64,000 nucleotides of DNA from Alphaproteobacteria bacterium (GCA_017983635.1 JAGOBA010000017.1:1-64000); one strand, 5' to 3'; shown: positions 54,240-62,908, counted from the first letter of the stretch. A program made the numbers and translations. Notes: generated from the sequence alone by a model not told the origin.

Positions 54240-55376
54240 TCAGGCCGACCGGCCCCGCGCATCGATCGGCCAAATCGCGGCCAGCCGGTCGCCGTCGACC
54301 ACATGATAGGCGTCGTAGAGGTTCACGGTCGGATCGCAGTGCGGCGCCGTGCAGCTAACGACGCTGCCGAGCGGCAGATGCTTGTCCGCGCCGCCCAGAA
54401 TAATCCCGCCTTGCTCGTCGCCGAAGAAGAAGTAGTTCGCCCCCTCCGGCGCCCCGGAGTGCAGCACCGGCGCACCGGCCTCGGTCGCAAATGACTTCAA
54501 TCCCGCGTCGGTCGTAACAAGGCCCGGCATGTTTGCGCTGATCACCGTCGACTGCACGAAGAGCGCGGACTCGAACGGCAGCGGCGCCGCGTTCGCAATC
54601 TTCACCTCGCAATACTGCTTGTCCATGAAGATGTAAGAGCCGGCCTGCAGCTCCGTGAACACCTGCGCCTCCGTGTCGATGTTGTACGTGCCGGTGCCGC
54701 CGCCCGAAACGATGGGGCAGGGGATACCGCCCGCGACGATCAGATCGCGCGTCTCGCCCAACAGCTTGAGCGCCGCCAGCGACTGCGAACGCCGGTCCTG
54801 AAACTCCGGCACATGTTGCAACTGGCCCGCATAACCTTGCAGCCCCACAAACTGCAGCTGCGGCGACGCCGCGATGCTCTTGGCGAGCGCCAAAGCCGGT
54901 TCGCCCGGCCGAATGCCGGTGCGGTGCAACCCAATGTCGACGTCGACCAGCACCTTCAAGCGCTTGCCGCTCTCGGTCGCCGCCCGCATGTAGCCCTCGA
55001 CGCAAACCGCACTGTCGGCGACGATCATGAAATCGTTCAGCCGCGCATTGAGCTTTGCCATCCGTGCAAACCCCTGAGCCGTGACCACCGGCGACGTAAT
55101 CAGCAATCCATCGATCCCGCCCTCGGCCAACGCCTCCGCCTCGCCGAGCTTCGCGCAGCACTGTCCGACCGCGCCCGCCGCGATCTGCCGCCGCGCAATC
55201 TCGACCGACTTGTGCGTCTTCGCATGCGCCCGCAGCTTCAACCCGACGCGATTGCAGTGCTCCTGCATCGCCGCGACATTGCGCTCGAACGCCTTGAGAT
55301 CGAGCACGAGCGCAGGCGTCGCCAAAGCACGCGCGCGGCCGGGCTTACCCACCAACGCGGAATTCAAATAGGACAT
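54240..55376 (-). CDS. D-threonine aldolase / DSD1-type PLP enzyme
   Basis: ATG 55376 gives 378 residues. The alanine-racemase-fold N-domain has the PLP lysine in LRAHAKTHKS. The C-terminal domain ends with TAPHCDPTVNLYDAYHVV, whose His-x-Cys metal site matches fold-type III D-threonine aldolases and D-serine dehydratases. It probably cleaves or dehydrates a D-hydroxy amino acid with PLP and a divalent metal. The longer frame to 55487 runs into the GNAT gene. The GNAT gene ends 19 bp upstream on the same strand. Confidence 0.87.
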   Translation of the reverse strand: MSYLNSALVGKPGRARALATPALVLDLKAFERNVAAMQEHCNRVGLKLRAHAKTHKSVEIARRQIAAGAVGQCCAKLGEAEALAEGGIDGLLITSPVVTAQGFARMAKLNARLNDFMIVADSAVCVEGYMRAATESGKRLKVLVDVDIGLHRTGIRPGEPALALAKSIAASPQLQFVGLQGYAGQLQHVPEFQDRRSQSLAALKLLGETRDLIVAGGIPCPIVSGGGTGTYNIDTEAQVFTELQAGSYIFMDKQYCEVKIANAAPLPFESALFVQSTVISANMPGLVTTDAGLKSFATEAGAPVLHSGAPEGANYFFFGDEQGGIILGGADKHLPLGSVVSCTAPHCDPTVNLYDAYHVVDGDRLAAIWPIDARGRSA

Positions 55377-55395
55377 GCGCAACTCCAATACCGTG

Positions 55396-56256
55396 TTAGG
55401 CGTCAGAGAACATGATGTCCGCGAACGCCGCAACCTTCGCGTAGCCGATCCGCTGATAGATGCGGTTGGTGAGCGGGTTGTCGGCATCCGCGAACAGACA
55501 GCACCACTGGCCCACTGCCAACACCCGCTCGGAAAGCGCGGCGGTCAGCGCCGCCGCGTATCCATGCCCGCGCCGCTCGTTGGGCGTATAAACGCCGGAC
55601 ACCCGCGCCCCAAGCTCCGCCACGCGCCGCAACCGCGCCGTCGCGACGGGCGTGCGATCGACCTCCCAGACGAAGAACGTCCCATCGCCAAGCCCCTCAT
55701 CCACGAACCGCGCGATATAGTCGGCCTCCCGCTCCGCCGCCGGCAGTCCGGCATCGACGCTGAACGCCATCTCCCAGCGTAAGATGAGTTCCCGCTCTTC
55801 GGCCCGTGCCGGCCGCATGGCGCCGGCGACATGGGCGGGCGGCAGTACGCGCGTAACTTCATAGAGGTTCTGCGCCGCGCCATGCCGTTCGCGCGTCGAA
55901 ATGGTTTGCCCGGTTTCCGCCACCCAGCGTGCCGAGAATGTCTCGGCAACGGCCCGCTCGCCGACAACGCCGGGGATCGCAGCTTCATCGTCCACGAGGC
56001 GGCGCACCAACGCGTCAATCCCAGCAATCCCGCGGCCGGTATGCGCCAGGTTCAAACGATGCGGCGGCGTCCTCAGCCCGCCAAGCACCAGTTCGCTGCC
56101 GTCGAACACACCCAAGCGCAGAATGTCTTTGCGCAGTTCTTTCCGCACGCGGTGCGAAACGCCGACGAACACGTTGTTGAGCACAGGACGCGCGCACAGC
56201 GGCGTCGCCACGTCGCGCCAAAACAGCTGTCCATCCGCGTACCGCGCGACGTTCAT
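55396..56256 (-). CDS. GNAT family N-acetyltransferase
   Basis: ATG 56256 gives 286 residues. The C-terminal half is a GNAT domain: VSGVYTPNERRGHGYAAALT (acetyl-CoA loop) and CCLFADADNPLTNRIYQRIG, closest to FR47-like members. The N-terminal 130 residues (ELVLGGLRTPPHRLNLAHTG) form a second, degenerate domain. Acceptor unknown. The ATG overlaps the stop of the MGMT-like gene (ATGA), so the two are coupled. Confidence 0.85.
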   Translation of the reverse strand: MNVARYADGQLFWRDVATPLCARPVLNNVFVGVSHRVRKELRKDILRLGVFDGSELVLGGLRTPPHRLNLAHTGRGIAGIDALVRRLVDDEAAIPGVVGERAVAETFSARWVAETGQTISTRERHGAAQNLYEVTRVLPPAHVAGAMRPARAEERELILRWEMAFSVDAGLPAAEREADYIARFVDEGLGDGTFFVWEVDRTPVATARLRRVAELGARVSGVYTPNERRGHGYAAALTAALSERVLAVGQWCCLFADADNPLTNRIYQRIGYAKVAAFADIMFSDA

Positions 56257-56669
56257 CGGGACGATCCGATCCCCTCTTGTCGCCGCATCTTGGCCACGAA
56301 CGCAGGTCCGCAAGATAGCTTCTTCGCAATCGGACTCTTCTCGTCGATCAGGCGCCAAAACGGCGTAATCTTGTCCGCAGGCTTCCCATCTTCCATTTCC
56401 TCGATGGCCGCCTCGGCGGCAATGCGCGCAAAGATACTGGACGTCATCGGACAAGTGCCATGGGCCTTGTTGGTTTTGGCAAAGTCTGCCCGCATCTGCT
56501 CGATTGTCCGCGACGAGCCTCTGCGAATTTTCTTCATATAGTCGCGCACCATGATGGGCGTCGCGATGAAGAGCTTGTCGCCCTTCCGCATCCCCCATAA
56601 CGCGGCGGTCATCGTCGACACGTGCGCGGGCTTGGCACCCGTCAGCTTCTCCGCAAAACTCTTCGCCAT
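56253..56669 (-). CDS. MGMT-family-like small protein
   Basis: The 138-residue protein MAKSFAEKLTGAKPAHVSTM has CPMTSSIFARIAAEAAIEEM and ITPFWRLIDEKSPIAKKL. The last part resembles the winged-helix active-site loop of O6-alkylguanine methyltransferases, with PFWR in place of PCHR, as in alkyltransferase-like proteins. It would bind DNA but lack alkyl transfer. The similarity is weak, so the name is tentative. Confidence 0.65.
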   Translation of the reverse strand: MAKSFAEKLTGAKPAHVSTMTAALWGMRKGDKLFIATPIMVRDYMKKIRRGSSRTIEQMRADFAKTNKAHGTCPMTSSIFARIAAEAAIEEMEDGKPADKITPFWRLIDEKSPIAKKLSCGPAFVAKMRRQEGIGSSR

Positions 56670-56720
56670 GGCATTCCTCCCTATTTCGCGCAAAGATGGC
56701 GAAACGCACGGAGAATTTCC

Positions 56721-57722
56721 ATGGATTATGTCCGCCTCGGCAAGACCGGCCTCAAAGTCTCGCGCCTCTGTCTCGGCTGCATGACCTACGGCACGCCGAA
56801 GTGGCGCGACTGGGTGCTGGACGACACCGCCTCGCGCCCGTTCTTCAAGCAGGCGCTCGACCTCGGCATCAACTTCTTCGACACCGCCGACATGTATTCC
56901 CTCGGCGCCAGCGAGGAGGTCACGGGCCGCGCCCTGAAGGACCTCACCCGGCGCGACCAACTCGTGATCGCGACCAAGGTCTACAACCCCATGGGCAAGG
57001 GCCCCAACGACCGCGGTCTCTCGCGCAAGCACATCATGGAAGCGATCGACGCCAGCCTTAAACGCCTCGGCACCGACTACATCGACCTCTACCAAATCCA
57101 CCGCTTCGACTACGAAACGCCGCTTGAGGAAACGCTGGAAGCGCTGAGCGACGTCGTGAAGGCGGGCAAAGCGCTCTACCTCGGCGCGTCGTCCATGCAC
57201 GCCTGGCAATTCATGAAGGCGCTGGGCATTCAACGCACCAACAACTTCGCCCCGTTCGTCTCCATGCAGCCGCATTACAACCTCGTCTACCGCGAGGAGG
57301 AGCGCGAGATGCTGCCGCTCTGCCTCAACGAAGGCGTCGGCGTCATTCCGTGGAGCCCGCTCGCCCGCGGCTTCCTCGCCGGCAACCGCAAAGCCGGCGA
57401 AAACACCAAAGGCGGCGGCGCCAACGCCGAAACCTCGCGCGCCGCCTCGGACGAGTTCGCGCACATGCTCTACTACCGCGACCAAGACTTCCGCGTCGTC
57501 GATGCCGTCACCTCCGTCGCCAAGAAACACGGCCGCCCGAACGCCCAAGTGGCCCTGGCCTGGATGCTGACCAAACCCGCGATCACCGCCCCCATCATCG
57601 GCGCCTCGAAACCGAACCACCTCGAAGACGCCACCGCCGCGCTGACGCTGAAGCTCGACGCCGAAGACATCAAAATCCTCGAAGAACCCTACAAACCAAA
57701 GCGCGTCATGGGCCACACCTGA
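56721..57722 (+). CDS. Aldo/keto reductase
   Basis: ATG 56721 gives 333 residues starting MDYVRLGKTGLKVSRLCLGC. The AKR tetrad is visible: Asp and Tyr in FFDTADMYSLG, Lys in VIATKVY, His in YQIHRFDYET. NADPH-binding IIGASKPNHLEDA is at the C-terminus. It reduces aldehydes or ketones; the natural substrate is unknown. It is divergent from the MGMT-like gene. Confidence 0.9.
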   Translation: MDYVRLGKTGLKVSRLCLGCMTYGTPKWRDWVLDDTASRPFFKQALDLGINFFDTADMYSLGASEEVTGRALKDLTRRDQLVIATKVYNPMGKGPNDRGLSRKHIMEAIDASLKRLGTDYIDLYQIHRFDYETPLEETLEALSDVVKAGKALYLGASSMHAWQFMKALGIQRTNNFAPFVSMQPHYNLVYREEEREMLPLCLNEGVGVIPWSPLARGFLAGNRKAGENTKGGGANAETSRAASDEFAHMLYYRDQDFRVVDAVTSVAKKHGRPNAQVALAWMLTKPAITAPIIGASKPNHLEDATAALTLKLDAEDIKILEEPYKPKRVMGHT

Positions 57723-57806
57723 CCCACCGCGCCGCGGCGGGAGGGGGTAGGGGGAAGAATTCGAGCAAACAACCCCATGTACCCAGAGGTTAAGGCGTGT
57801 TCCGGC

Positions 57807-58110
57807 AATTCGGGGGCATGTAAAAAACCCGGTAGTCGGCCAACACGAACGCCATCGAATTCTCCGACGTCAACAGCGTCACATCCGCAGAACTCAGCCA
57901 TTTCGGGATCCCGGGCATAACCGCTCTTGCCAAACGAGCCATGTTGGAACATAATAGGAACACGCAACCTAGTCAAGTGACCTGTCTGAACTCAGAGTTT
58001 GTCACATGTCCGCGGAATTACCTTGCTCCCCGGAACTACCTTGCGAGCAGCATTTAACTATTTTTCAAAGATGCCTGACGGTTGGAGAAGCCCAGATCAT
58101 ATGATGTGCG
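57807..58110. repeat. Non-coding stretch with AATTCGGGG-type and CGGAAYTACCTTGC repeats
   Basis: Between the aldo/keto reductase and the AT-richer lipoprotein gene I see no convincing gene. It holds AATTCGGGGGCATGT (57807-57821), the left inverted-repeat copy ACATGTCCGCGGAATTA (58004-58020), and a direct repeat CGGAATTACCTTGC (58013-58026) / CGGAACTACCTTGC (58031-58044) with one mismatch. The base composition is more AT-rich than its surroundings, as in an inserted segment. Confidence 0.6.
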
Positions 58111-58606
58111 AGGTGTATTGTGATCAACTTGATCGGAACCGTTAGCGCTGGACTTCTCTTCAGCCTCATGTTGACCGGCTGTGAGCAGCAGACCAATACC
58201 ATAATGATACATCCTCGTATCGCAGACCGTCCTGACGTCAAACGAATTGAACTTCACTACACCAACGACACCAAACACTATCTTTGCTTCAGCCCAGCCC
58301 ATTGGCCAAACTCCACCGGAGCACTCGATAGCGCAGGTGACGCGTTCGCGCTCGTTGTTGGTAGCCGAAGATTTCCCATCGAGAACCGCAGCGCTGGGGG
58401 GTACTGTGTAGGCGATGAGTGCAGCAAGCGGGTCGCACCTGGTGCAACAATATCTGGCTTCCTGCGCTACATCGACTTTCAGTTGCCAGCTGAGCTTGAA
58501 CACGAGGAAAAGCGGTTGCAGTACTCGATTGTTGCCTACCAGTGCGATGCCACCGGATATTGGCCGAAGTTGAAGACGAATTAGCGGTACTAATTCGGGG
58601 ACATGT
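58004..58606. repeat. Inverted repeat pair flanking the lipoprotein gene
   Basis: ACATGTCCGCGGAATTA (58004-58020) and TAATTCGGGGACATGT (58591-58606) are near-perfect inverted copies 570 bp apart with the lipoprotein gene between. Another copy in the right orientation lies at 58728-58740 (GAATTCGGGGACA). GAATTAG/CTAATTC (58578-58584, 58590-58596) forms a hairpin over the gene's stop codon. AATTCGGGGACA-type motifs are known around REP-associated elements in other genomes, from memory. Confidence 0.6.
58120..58584 (+). CDS. Putative lipoprotein in AT-richer island
   Basis: GTG 58120, with GCGAGG about 7 nt upstream, gives 154 residues. The N-terminus MINLIGTVSAGLLFSLMLTG then C is a lipobox (LTGC, Cys21). 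No family is recognised; several cysteines (YCVGDECSK, AYQCDATGY) could form disulfides. Codon use includes more A/T third positions than neighbours. With flanking inverted repeats and no partner genes, horizontal gain is likely. Confidence 0.7.
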   Translation: MINLIGTVSAGLLFSLMLTGCEQQTNTIMIHPRIADRPDVKRIELHYTNDTKHYLCFSPAHWPNSTGALDSAGDAFALVVGSRRFPIENRSAGGYCVGDECSKRVAPGATISGFLRYIDFQLPAELEHEEKRLQYSIVAYQCDATGYWPKLKTN

Positions 58607-58736
58607 GTGGACGGCCCCCTGTTGGCAAGATGTTTTTTGGCGATTGCGACGAATTCGGTAGGTGCGGACAGCGCGAGATCTTGCAAAGTTTGTGGCCGAC
58701 AACATTGCACCCCGACGCAAACACGCGGAATTCGGG

Positions 58737-58800
58737 GACACACGACAAACTCTTAGTTGAGTCCGGAGATTTGAATCCGAGACACACGACAAACTCTTAG
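58737..58800 (+). repeat. 20-bp perfect direct repeat
   Basis: GACACACGACAAACTCTTAG occurs at 58737-58756 and again at 58781-58800, with a 44-bp period. The similarity extends a few bases to the left (AATTCGGG against AATCCGA). It sits at the right edge of the AT-richer island and may mark repeat-element duplication. Confidence 0.85.
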
Positions 58801-58851
58801 GATGCTCCGCTGCGGCTCCTCACCCGCCATGACGCCCATCGAGGCCGGCGC

Positions 58852-59364
58852 CTACTTCGCCACCTCAATCTTCCCGCTAATCTCGCCGTCACCAAACGCG
58901 TTGGTGTGAATGTTGAACACGACCGCGCCGCTTCTCATCGCATTCACGAAGTCGTCGAACGAGATCGTCGACGATACGATCTTCGCGCCCTCGGCATACG
59001 CATAGCCCGTGCGCTTGTACGTGAACCCGCCGCCCGCCGCCTGATACTCCGGCCCCATCGGGAACGGCAGCAGCAACGACACGTCGCCGTTCGTAGCATA
59101 GATGTGCAGATGCATAGGCCCAACCGGCGCATGCGCGAGATGCGTCGCAAAATCCGAAGGCGCGATCCCGTTCACCGTGGCTGAAACGTCAACGGTCTGC
59201 GTATCCCCGTGCACGACGATCCTCGCCTCACCCGTCGCCTTCGAACCCGTGTTCGTCGGCTCCTTGTCGCCGCGCAGCGTCGCCGTAAACTTTAGGTCGC
59301 CCGCGATCGCGGGTGCCGCCAAAACCAAGGCGGCGGCGGCCAAAATGATCTTAGAAAAACGCAT
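58852..59364 (-). CDS. CHRD domain-containing secreted protein
   Basis: ATG 59364 gives 170 residues with a signal peptide (1-21, MRFSKIILAAAALVLAAPAI). The rest has the CHRD (chordin-like) pattern: LKFTATLRGDKEP at the start, GPMHLHIYATNGDVSLLLPF, and VVFNIHTNAFGDGEISGKIE at the end. CHRD proteins in bacteria are secreted, of unknown role. Alone on its strand. Confidence 0.85.
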   Translation of the reverse strand: MRFSKIILAAAALVLAAPAIAGDLKFTATLRGDKEPTNTGSKATGEARIVVHGDTQTVDVSATVNGIAPSDFATHLAHAPVGPMHLHIYATNGDVSLLLPFPMGPEYQAAGGGFTYKRTGYAYAEGAKIVSSTISFDDFVNAMRSGAVVFNIHTNAFGDGEISGKIEVAK

Positions 59365-59503
59365 CTCACTCCCCTCGACAAAGCGGGCAACTCCTCGCGT
59401 TCCTGCACGGGCTTGGCCAATCACAATCCCTTAAGGGTGCAACTGCTCTCGCCGCCTTCCGGTCCTTGCCAAAGAACCCATAGCGGCGCCCGCCCACGTT
59501 GCG

Positions 59504-59881
59504 CTAGGTGCGCATGTAGCGGGCGACAAGCGCGGCCTCGGACATAAGCGCGCTCGCTTCCGCCACTCTCCCATGTTGCTCAAGGACACGCGCAGCAGCT
59601 GCGCGCTCCTCGCGTTCGGTTTTGAGGACCGCTTCGACGTCGTCGGCCGTCAGCACCTTGCGCGCAACCTCGACCGCCCTATCGCCGAACGCATGCTCGA
59701 CGTAAGGCGTGTGACCGGGAGCCACGGGATGCGCCTCCGCATTGTCGAGGGCGGCGAGCAGCGTACGCAACACGCGCGCCTCGTTCATTTGCTTGGCACT
59801 CATCGCGGTCCGAATGTCCGCGCGAATGCGTACCTTGATCGCATCGATCGGGTGCGCGGGTAGATCAGGTGTCACGCTCAC
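59504..59881 (-). CDS. GatB/YqeY-like protein
   Basis: The 125-residue helical protein begins MSVTPDLPAHPIDAIKVRIR and has NEARVLRTLLAALDNAEAHP followed by DVEAVLKTEREERAAAARVL, matching the YqeY family related to the tail of GatB. Usual YqeY proteins are about 150 residues, so this is short. It may bind tRNA-related complexes; function unknown. Its start overlaps the acyl-CoA dehydrogenase stop by 4 nt. Confidence 0.72.
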   Translation of the reverse strand: MSVTPDLPAHPIDAIKVRIRADIRTAMSAKQMNEARVLRTLLAALDNAEAHPVAPGHTPYVEHAFGDRAVEVARKVLTADDVEAVLKTEREERAAAARVLEQHGRVAEASALMSEAALVARYMRT

Positions 59882-61149
59882 TCCGCCTTCTTATTCTTCC
59901 CCAAGAACCCGTAGAGATGCCCGGCCACATTGCGCATCTGGATCTGCTCCGACCCTTCCGTGATGCGATAGCGGCGGTGGTGGCGATAGATGTGTTCGAA
60001 CGGCTTATGCCGCGAATAGCCCATGCCGCCATGCACCTGCATCGCCCAGTCCGCCGCCTCGCAGCAGAACCGGTTAGCCCAGTAATTGCACATCGACACT
60101 TTGTCCGAGAGATAGACCTGAATCTCCGGCCCCGTCATCTGATCCATTTCCCACGCGGTCTTTTGGATCAAGAGGCGCAGCATCTCCGCCTGCGTCATCA
60201 ACTCGACGGTTGGGAACTGAATCGCCTGGTTCGCCGCCAATGGCTTGCCGAACGGCTTGCGCGCCTTCGCATAGTCGACCGACTCGTTCAAACAATAGAC
60301 GCCCGCGCCCAGCGACGACGCCGCCTGACGAATCCGGTTCTCGTGCACGAAGTGCCGCGCCAGCACGAGCCCGTTGTCGACCGGGCCGAACACCGCATCG
60401 TCCGGCACATAAACGTTCTTGAACGTCACATGCGCGTGGTCCGTCGGCATGTTGAACGTCCAGTAATAGAACTCGATCTTCACGCCCTCGGCCTTCATCG
60501 GGACGAGGAAGCACGTGATCCCGCGCGCATCGCCGTCGTTCCCGCTCGTGCGCGCGAACACCATGTCGTGGCTCGCCGTATGCACGCCCGTGTTCCAAAA
60601 TTTCTCGCCCGTGATGCGCCAGCCGTTCCCCTCGCGAACCGCGCGCGTCTCCATCCACGTCGCGTCGGAACCATGCTTCGGCTCGGTAAGCCCGAATGCC
60701 GGCCGGTGCGTGCCTGCTAGCATGCCGTTGACGAACTCCTCCTTCTGCTTCGGCGTGCCGAAATCGCGGAACATCAGAACCTGCGGGAAGTTGCCCACGA
60801 TCGACGCTTCGTTCTGCAGATCGTTGTGCAGCCCCAGACCCTTCGCCGCCAGATGCTCGCGAATGATCGCCATCGAAAGGTTGCCGATGTTCCGCCCGCC
60901 ATATTCCTTCGGCAACGCCAGGCGCAGGAACCCCGCCTTGTCTGCCCGCCGGCGCATCTCCCGCAAGAGCGCTTCCCATTCCTTGCGCGGCAATCCGTCA
61001 TTGTCCCAATCCGTGCGCGCATGCTCGCGCCGGTGGTCGAAGAAGCGGATGTTGTCGTCCTGGTTCTCAAGCGGCTTGATTTCGCGCTCGATGAAGGCAT
61101 CGAGTTGACCAAGCAGCTCTTTTGTCTCCTGCGGAATGCGAAAATCCAT
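59878..61149 (-). CDS. Acyl-CoA dehydrogenase family protein
   Basis: ATG 61149 gives 423 residues (MDFRIPQETKELLGQLDAFI). FAD-binding FGLTEPKHGSDATWMET and the C-terminal ITEGSEQIQMRNVAGHLYG are typical. The catalytic base cannot be assigned with certainty. RHKPFEHIYRHHRRYR is a notable basic stretch seen in ACAD10/11-like and longer-chain members. It oxidises an acyl-CoA, passing electrons to ETF. Confidence 0.9.
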   Translation of the reverse strand: MDFRIPQETKELLGQLDAFIEREIKPLENQDDNIRFFDHRREHARTDWDNDGLPRKEWEALLREMRRRADKAGFLRLALPKEYGGRNIGNLSMAIIREHLAAKGLGLHNDLQNEASIVGNFPQVLMFRDFGTPKQKEEFVNGMLAGTHRPAFGLTEPKHGSDATWMETRAVREGNGWRITGEKFWNTGVHTASHDMVFARTSGNDGDARGITCFLVPMKAEGVKIEFYYWTFNMPTDHAHVTFKNVYVPDDAVFGPVDNGLVLARHFVHENRIRQAASSLGAGVYCLNESVDYAKARKPFGKPLAANQAIQFPTVELMTQAEMLRLLIQKTAWEMDQMTGPEIQVYLSDKVSMCNYWANRFCCEAADWAMQVHGGMGYSRHKPFEHIYRHHRRYRITEGSEQIQMRNVAGHLYGFLGKNKKAE

Positions 61150-61246
61150 GGGTGTCTCCTCAATGTTCTGATGAGAGACCTTAGCGCTGCCCTGCGGGGG
61201 AAACAAATGGCGCTGGAAATGAAGTTCGCCGTGATACGTTCCCGTC

Positions 61247-61807
61247 ATGCCCATCGCGACCGCCATTGCCGACTTGACGCAAGCCGAAGTGTTCCCGCTG
61301 ATCCGCAGCGGGGGATTGTTTCTGATTGTGGCGGGCATTTCGATCGTCCTCGGAGCATTTTTCTTTCGCGTGCGCTATCCGATCTTCGGCGTAGGCGCGG
61401 CCGTTGCAGGCGGTCTGACGGTAGTCTATGCCATGCCGCTCGCCGCGCCCTACGGTGCGCCCAGCTTGGTCCAGATCGCCTCGCTGGGCATCGCGGTCGC
61501 ACTCGAAATGATCCTGCTCGTGCGCATTCTGCGAGTGCGCCGCTCTGCCGACGATCGAGAGATGATGCTCTCGATTCTGACGATCGTGGGCGCTCACTTC
61601 GTCCTCATGTCGCCGGCCTTTGGGCCACTGATGATGGTGCTGGCCGGCGCGTCGGTGCTGAACGTGTTCCTCGCGTTGGTCATGCGCACTTACCCGAGCC
61701 CGCTCGTGTGGGCCGTCGACGGCGCCCTAAAGGGGGGCGTCGGCGTGCTAATGTTCTACGGCCACCAAATCCCCTGCACGATGTGTCTGAGTTGGAGCGT
61801 GCCGTAG
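61247..61807 (+). CDS. Hypothetical multi-pass membrane protein
   Basis: The 186-residue protein has five or six hydrophobic segments (about 22-42, 46-68, 76-95, 106-124, 126-145, 155-172). It starts MPIATAIADLTQAEVFPLIR and ends GHQIPCTMCLSWSVP with two Cys. I do not recognise the family with confidence. The thioesterase gene follows after 56 bp on the same strand. Confidence 0.7.
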   Translation: MPIATAIADLTQAEVFPLIRSGGLFLIVAGISIVLGAFFFRVRYPIFGVGAAVAGGLTVVYAMPLAAPYGAPSLVQIASLGIAVALEMILLVRILRVRRSADDREMMLSILTIVGAHFVLMSPAFGPLMMVLAGASVLNVFLALVMRTYPSPLVWAVDGALKGGVGVLMFYGHQIPCTMCLSWSVP

Positions 61808-61863
61808 CGCCTCGCTGCGCGCGCATTGACAACACGCGAACTGCACGCCAACTGACTGCCGTC

Positions 61864-62301
61864 ATGAAACCAGAACCCTTCCGCCTCATCCGCGCCAGCT
61901 ACCCGTACTTCCGCAGGGTCATCGCCCGCTTTTCCGACATGGATGCGGAAGGGCACCTCAATAACGTCGCGCTCGCCTCGTTCTACGAAGATGCCCGCGT
62001 GTCGTTCCTACGAGACCTTGCCGGCGAAGAGCGCGGCAACGCGTTCCGCTTTGTGATCGCCAGCATCAGGATCAGCTACCTTGCCGAAGCGCACTATCCC
62101 GGCGACTACGATGTGGCCCTGGGCGTCACGCGCTTCGGCAACTCATCGTTCGACATCGGCTGTGGTCTCTTCATCGGCGCCACCTGCGTCGGTGTTTGTG
62201 ACACGACGCAGGTGACGATCGGCGAAACGGGCCCGATAACCATCCCACCCGTACTTCGCGTCGCACTTGAGAAAAAACCACTCGCGCGCCGCTTGACTTG
62301 A
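61864..62301 (+). CDS. Acyl-CoA thioesterase (hotdog fold)
   Basis: ATG 61864 gives 145 residues. RFSDMDAEGHLNNVALASFY carries the Asp and Asn of the 4-hydroxybenzoyl-CoA thioesterase group (DxDxxGHxNN). The hotdog helix and strands follow (YPGDYDVALGVTRFGNSSFD). It probably hydrolyses an acyl-CoA; the YbgC/FadM-like substrate is unknown. A promoter-like TTGACT, 17 nt, TAGAAG overlaps its last codons (62294-62322). Confidence 0.85.
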   Translation: MKPEPFRLIRASYPYFRRVIARFSDMDAEGHLNNVALASFYEDARVSFLRDLAGEERGNAFRFVIASIRISYLAEAHYPGDYDVALGVTRFGNSSFDIGCGLFIGATCVGVCDTTQVTIGETGPITIPPVLRVALEKKPLARRLT

Positions 62302-62453
62302 AGAATCGACAAGCGTAGAAGCCGCGTCCCTTAGCGCGAGGTTTGCCCGCGCACCACGAGAAACTTGAGCGACGCATGTACGGAAGATCGAAAAATCGAC
62401 TGAGCGCCTTTGACCTTGGCCGCCAAGCGCCAAGCGTCTGCGCGCGCGCCGCT

Positions 62454-62533
62454 CTCGGAGGGGCCTTCTGACGGAAGGCTGTCCGGTCCTCGACTTTGGA
62501 CCCCTCCCGAGCGCGAGCTTCGGAGGGGTTTTT
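62454..62533 (+). ncRNA. Attenuator-like RNA with strong terminator and competing upstream pairing
   Basis: CCCCTCC (62501-62507) and GGAGGGG (62522-62528), with an inner AGC/GCT stem closed by a GCGA loop, form a terminator followed by TTTTT (62529-62533). The same left arm can pair upstream instead: CTCGGAGGGG (62454-62463) against CCCCTCCCGAG (62501-62511) with one bulge. CGGAGGGG thus occurs twice. A third hairpin GCCTTC/GAAGGC (62464-62479) lies inside. It could be an sRNA ending here or an attenuator; no gene follows at once. From 62302 to 62453 I see nothing else. Confidence 0.6.
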
Positions 62534-62649
62534 CTTTGCCCTTCCGCTGAATTGAAGGGCTGCCGCAGGCGGCCAGGGAGACCCGGATCCCAAAGCGCGG
62601 GGCCTGCCGGAGGGAACGGGCGAGGAGACTCGCGTCCGCCGATGGCAGA

Positions 62650-62908
62650 GTGAGCAATATCGGCTCACTTGGCGGCGCGCGATCATCTGAGCGCCGCGAC
62701 AAGTGCATTAGTTCGTATACAGAGAATGTGGCGGCCGTTTGCGCCGCCGCTAAGTTCCAAGCGGTGAAGACCCCGGATACTTCGTTGGAAACCGAGCTCC
62801 ACCATGTGGGGCTATCCGAGTTCGACCGTTCCCTTGGAAGCCCTGAGTCAACGGAGGTGAAGAGATCGGATACTTCGTCAACGTCGAAAGCGGGACCGCC
62901 CGTCCCGC
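62650..62908 (+). ncRNA. Dense hairpin array, part of a candidate structured RNA
   Basis: In order: GTGAGC/GCTCAC (62650-62668), GCGGCGC/GCGCCGC (62672-62697), GGCGGC/GCCGCC (62730-62748), module 1 (62763-62813) and module 2 (62856-62908). GGATCG (62910-62915) also pairs with CGATCC (62997-63002). Such regular perfect stems in a region without genes suggest a large structured RNA or several small ones. Short frames on both strands have no family-like features. Confidence 0.5.
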
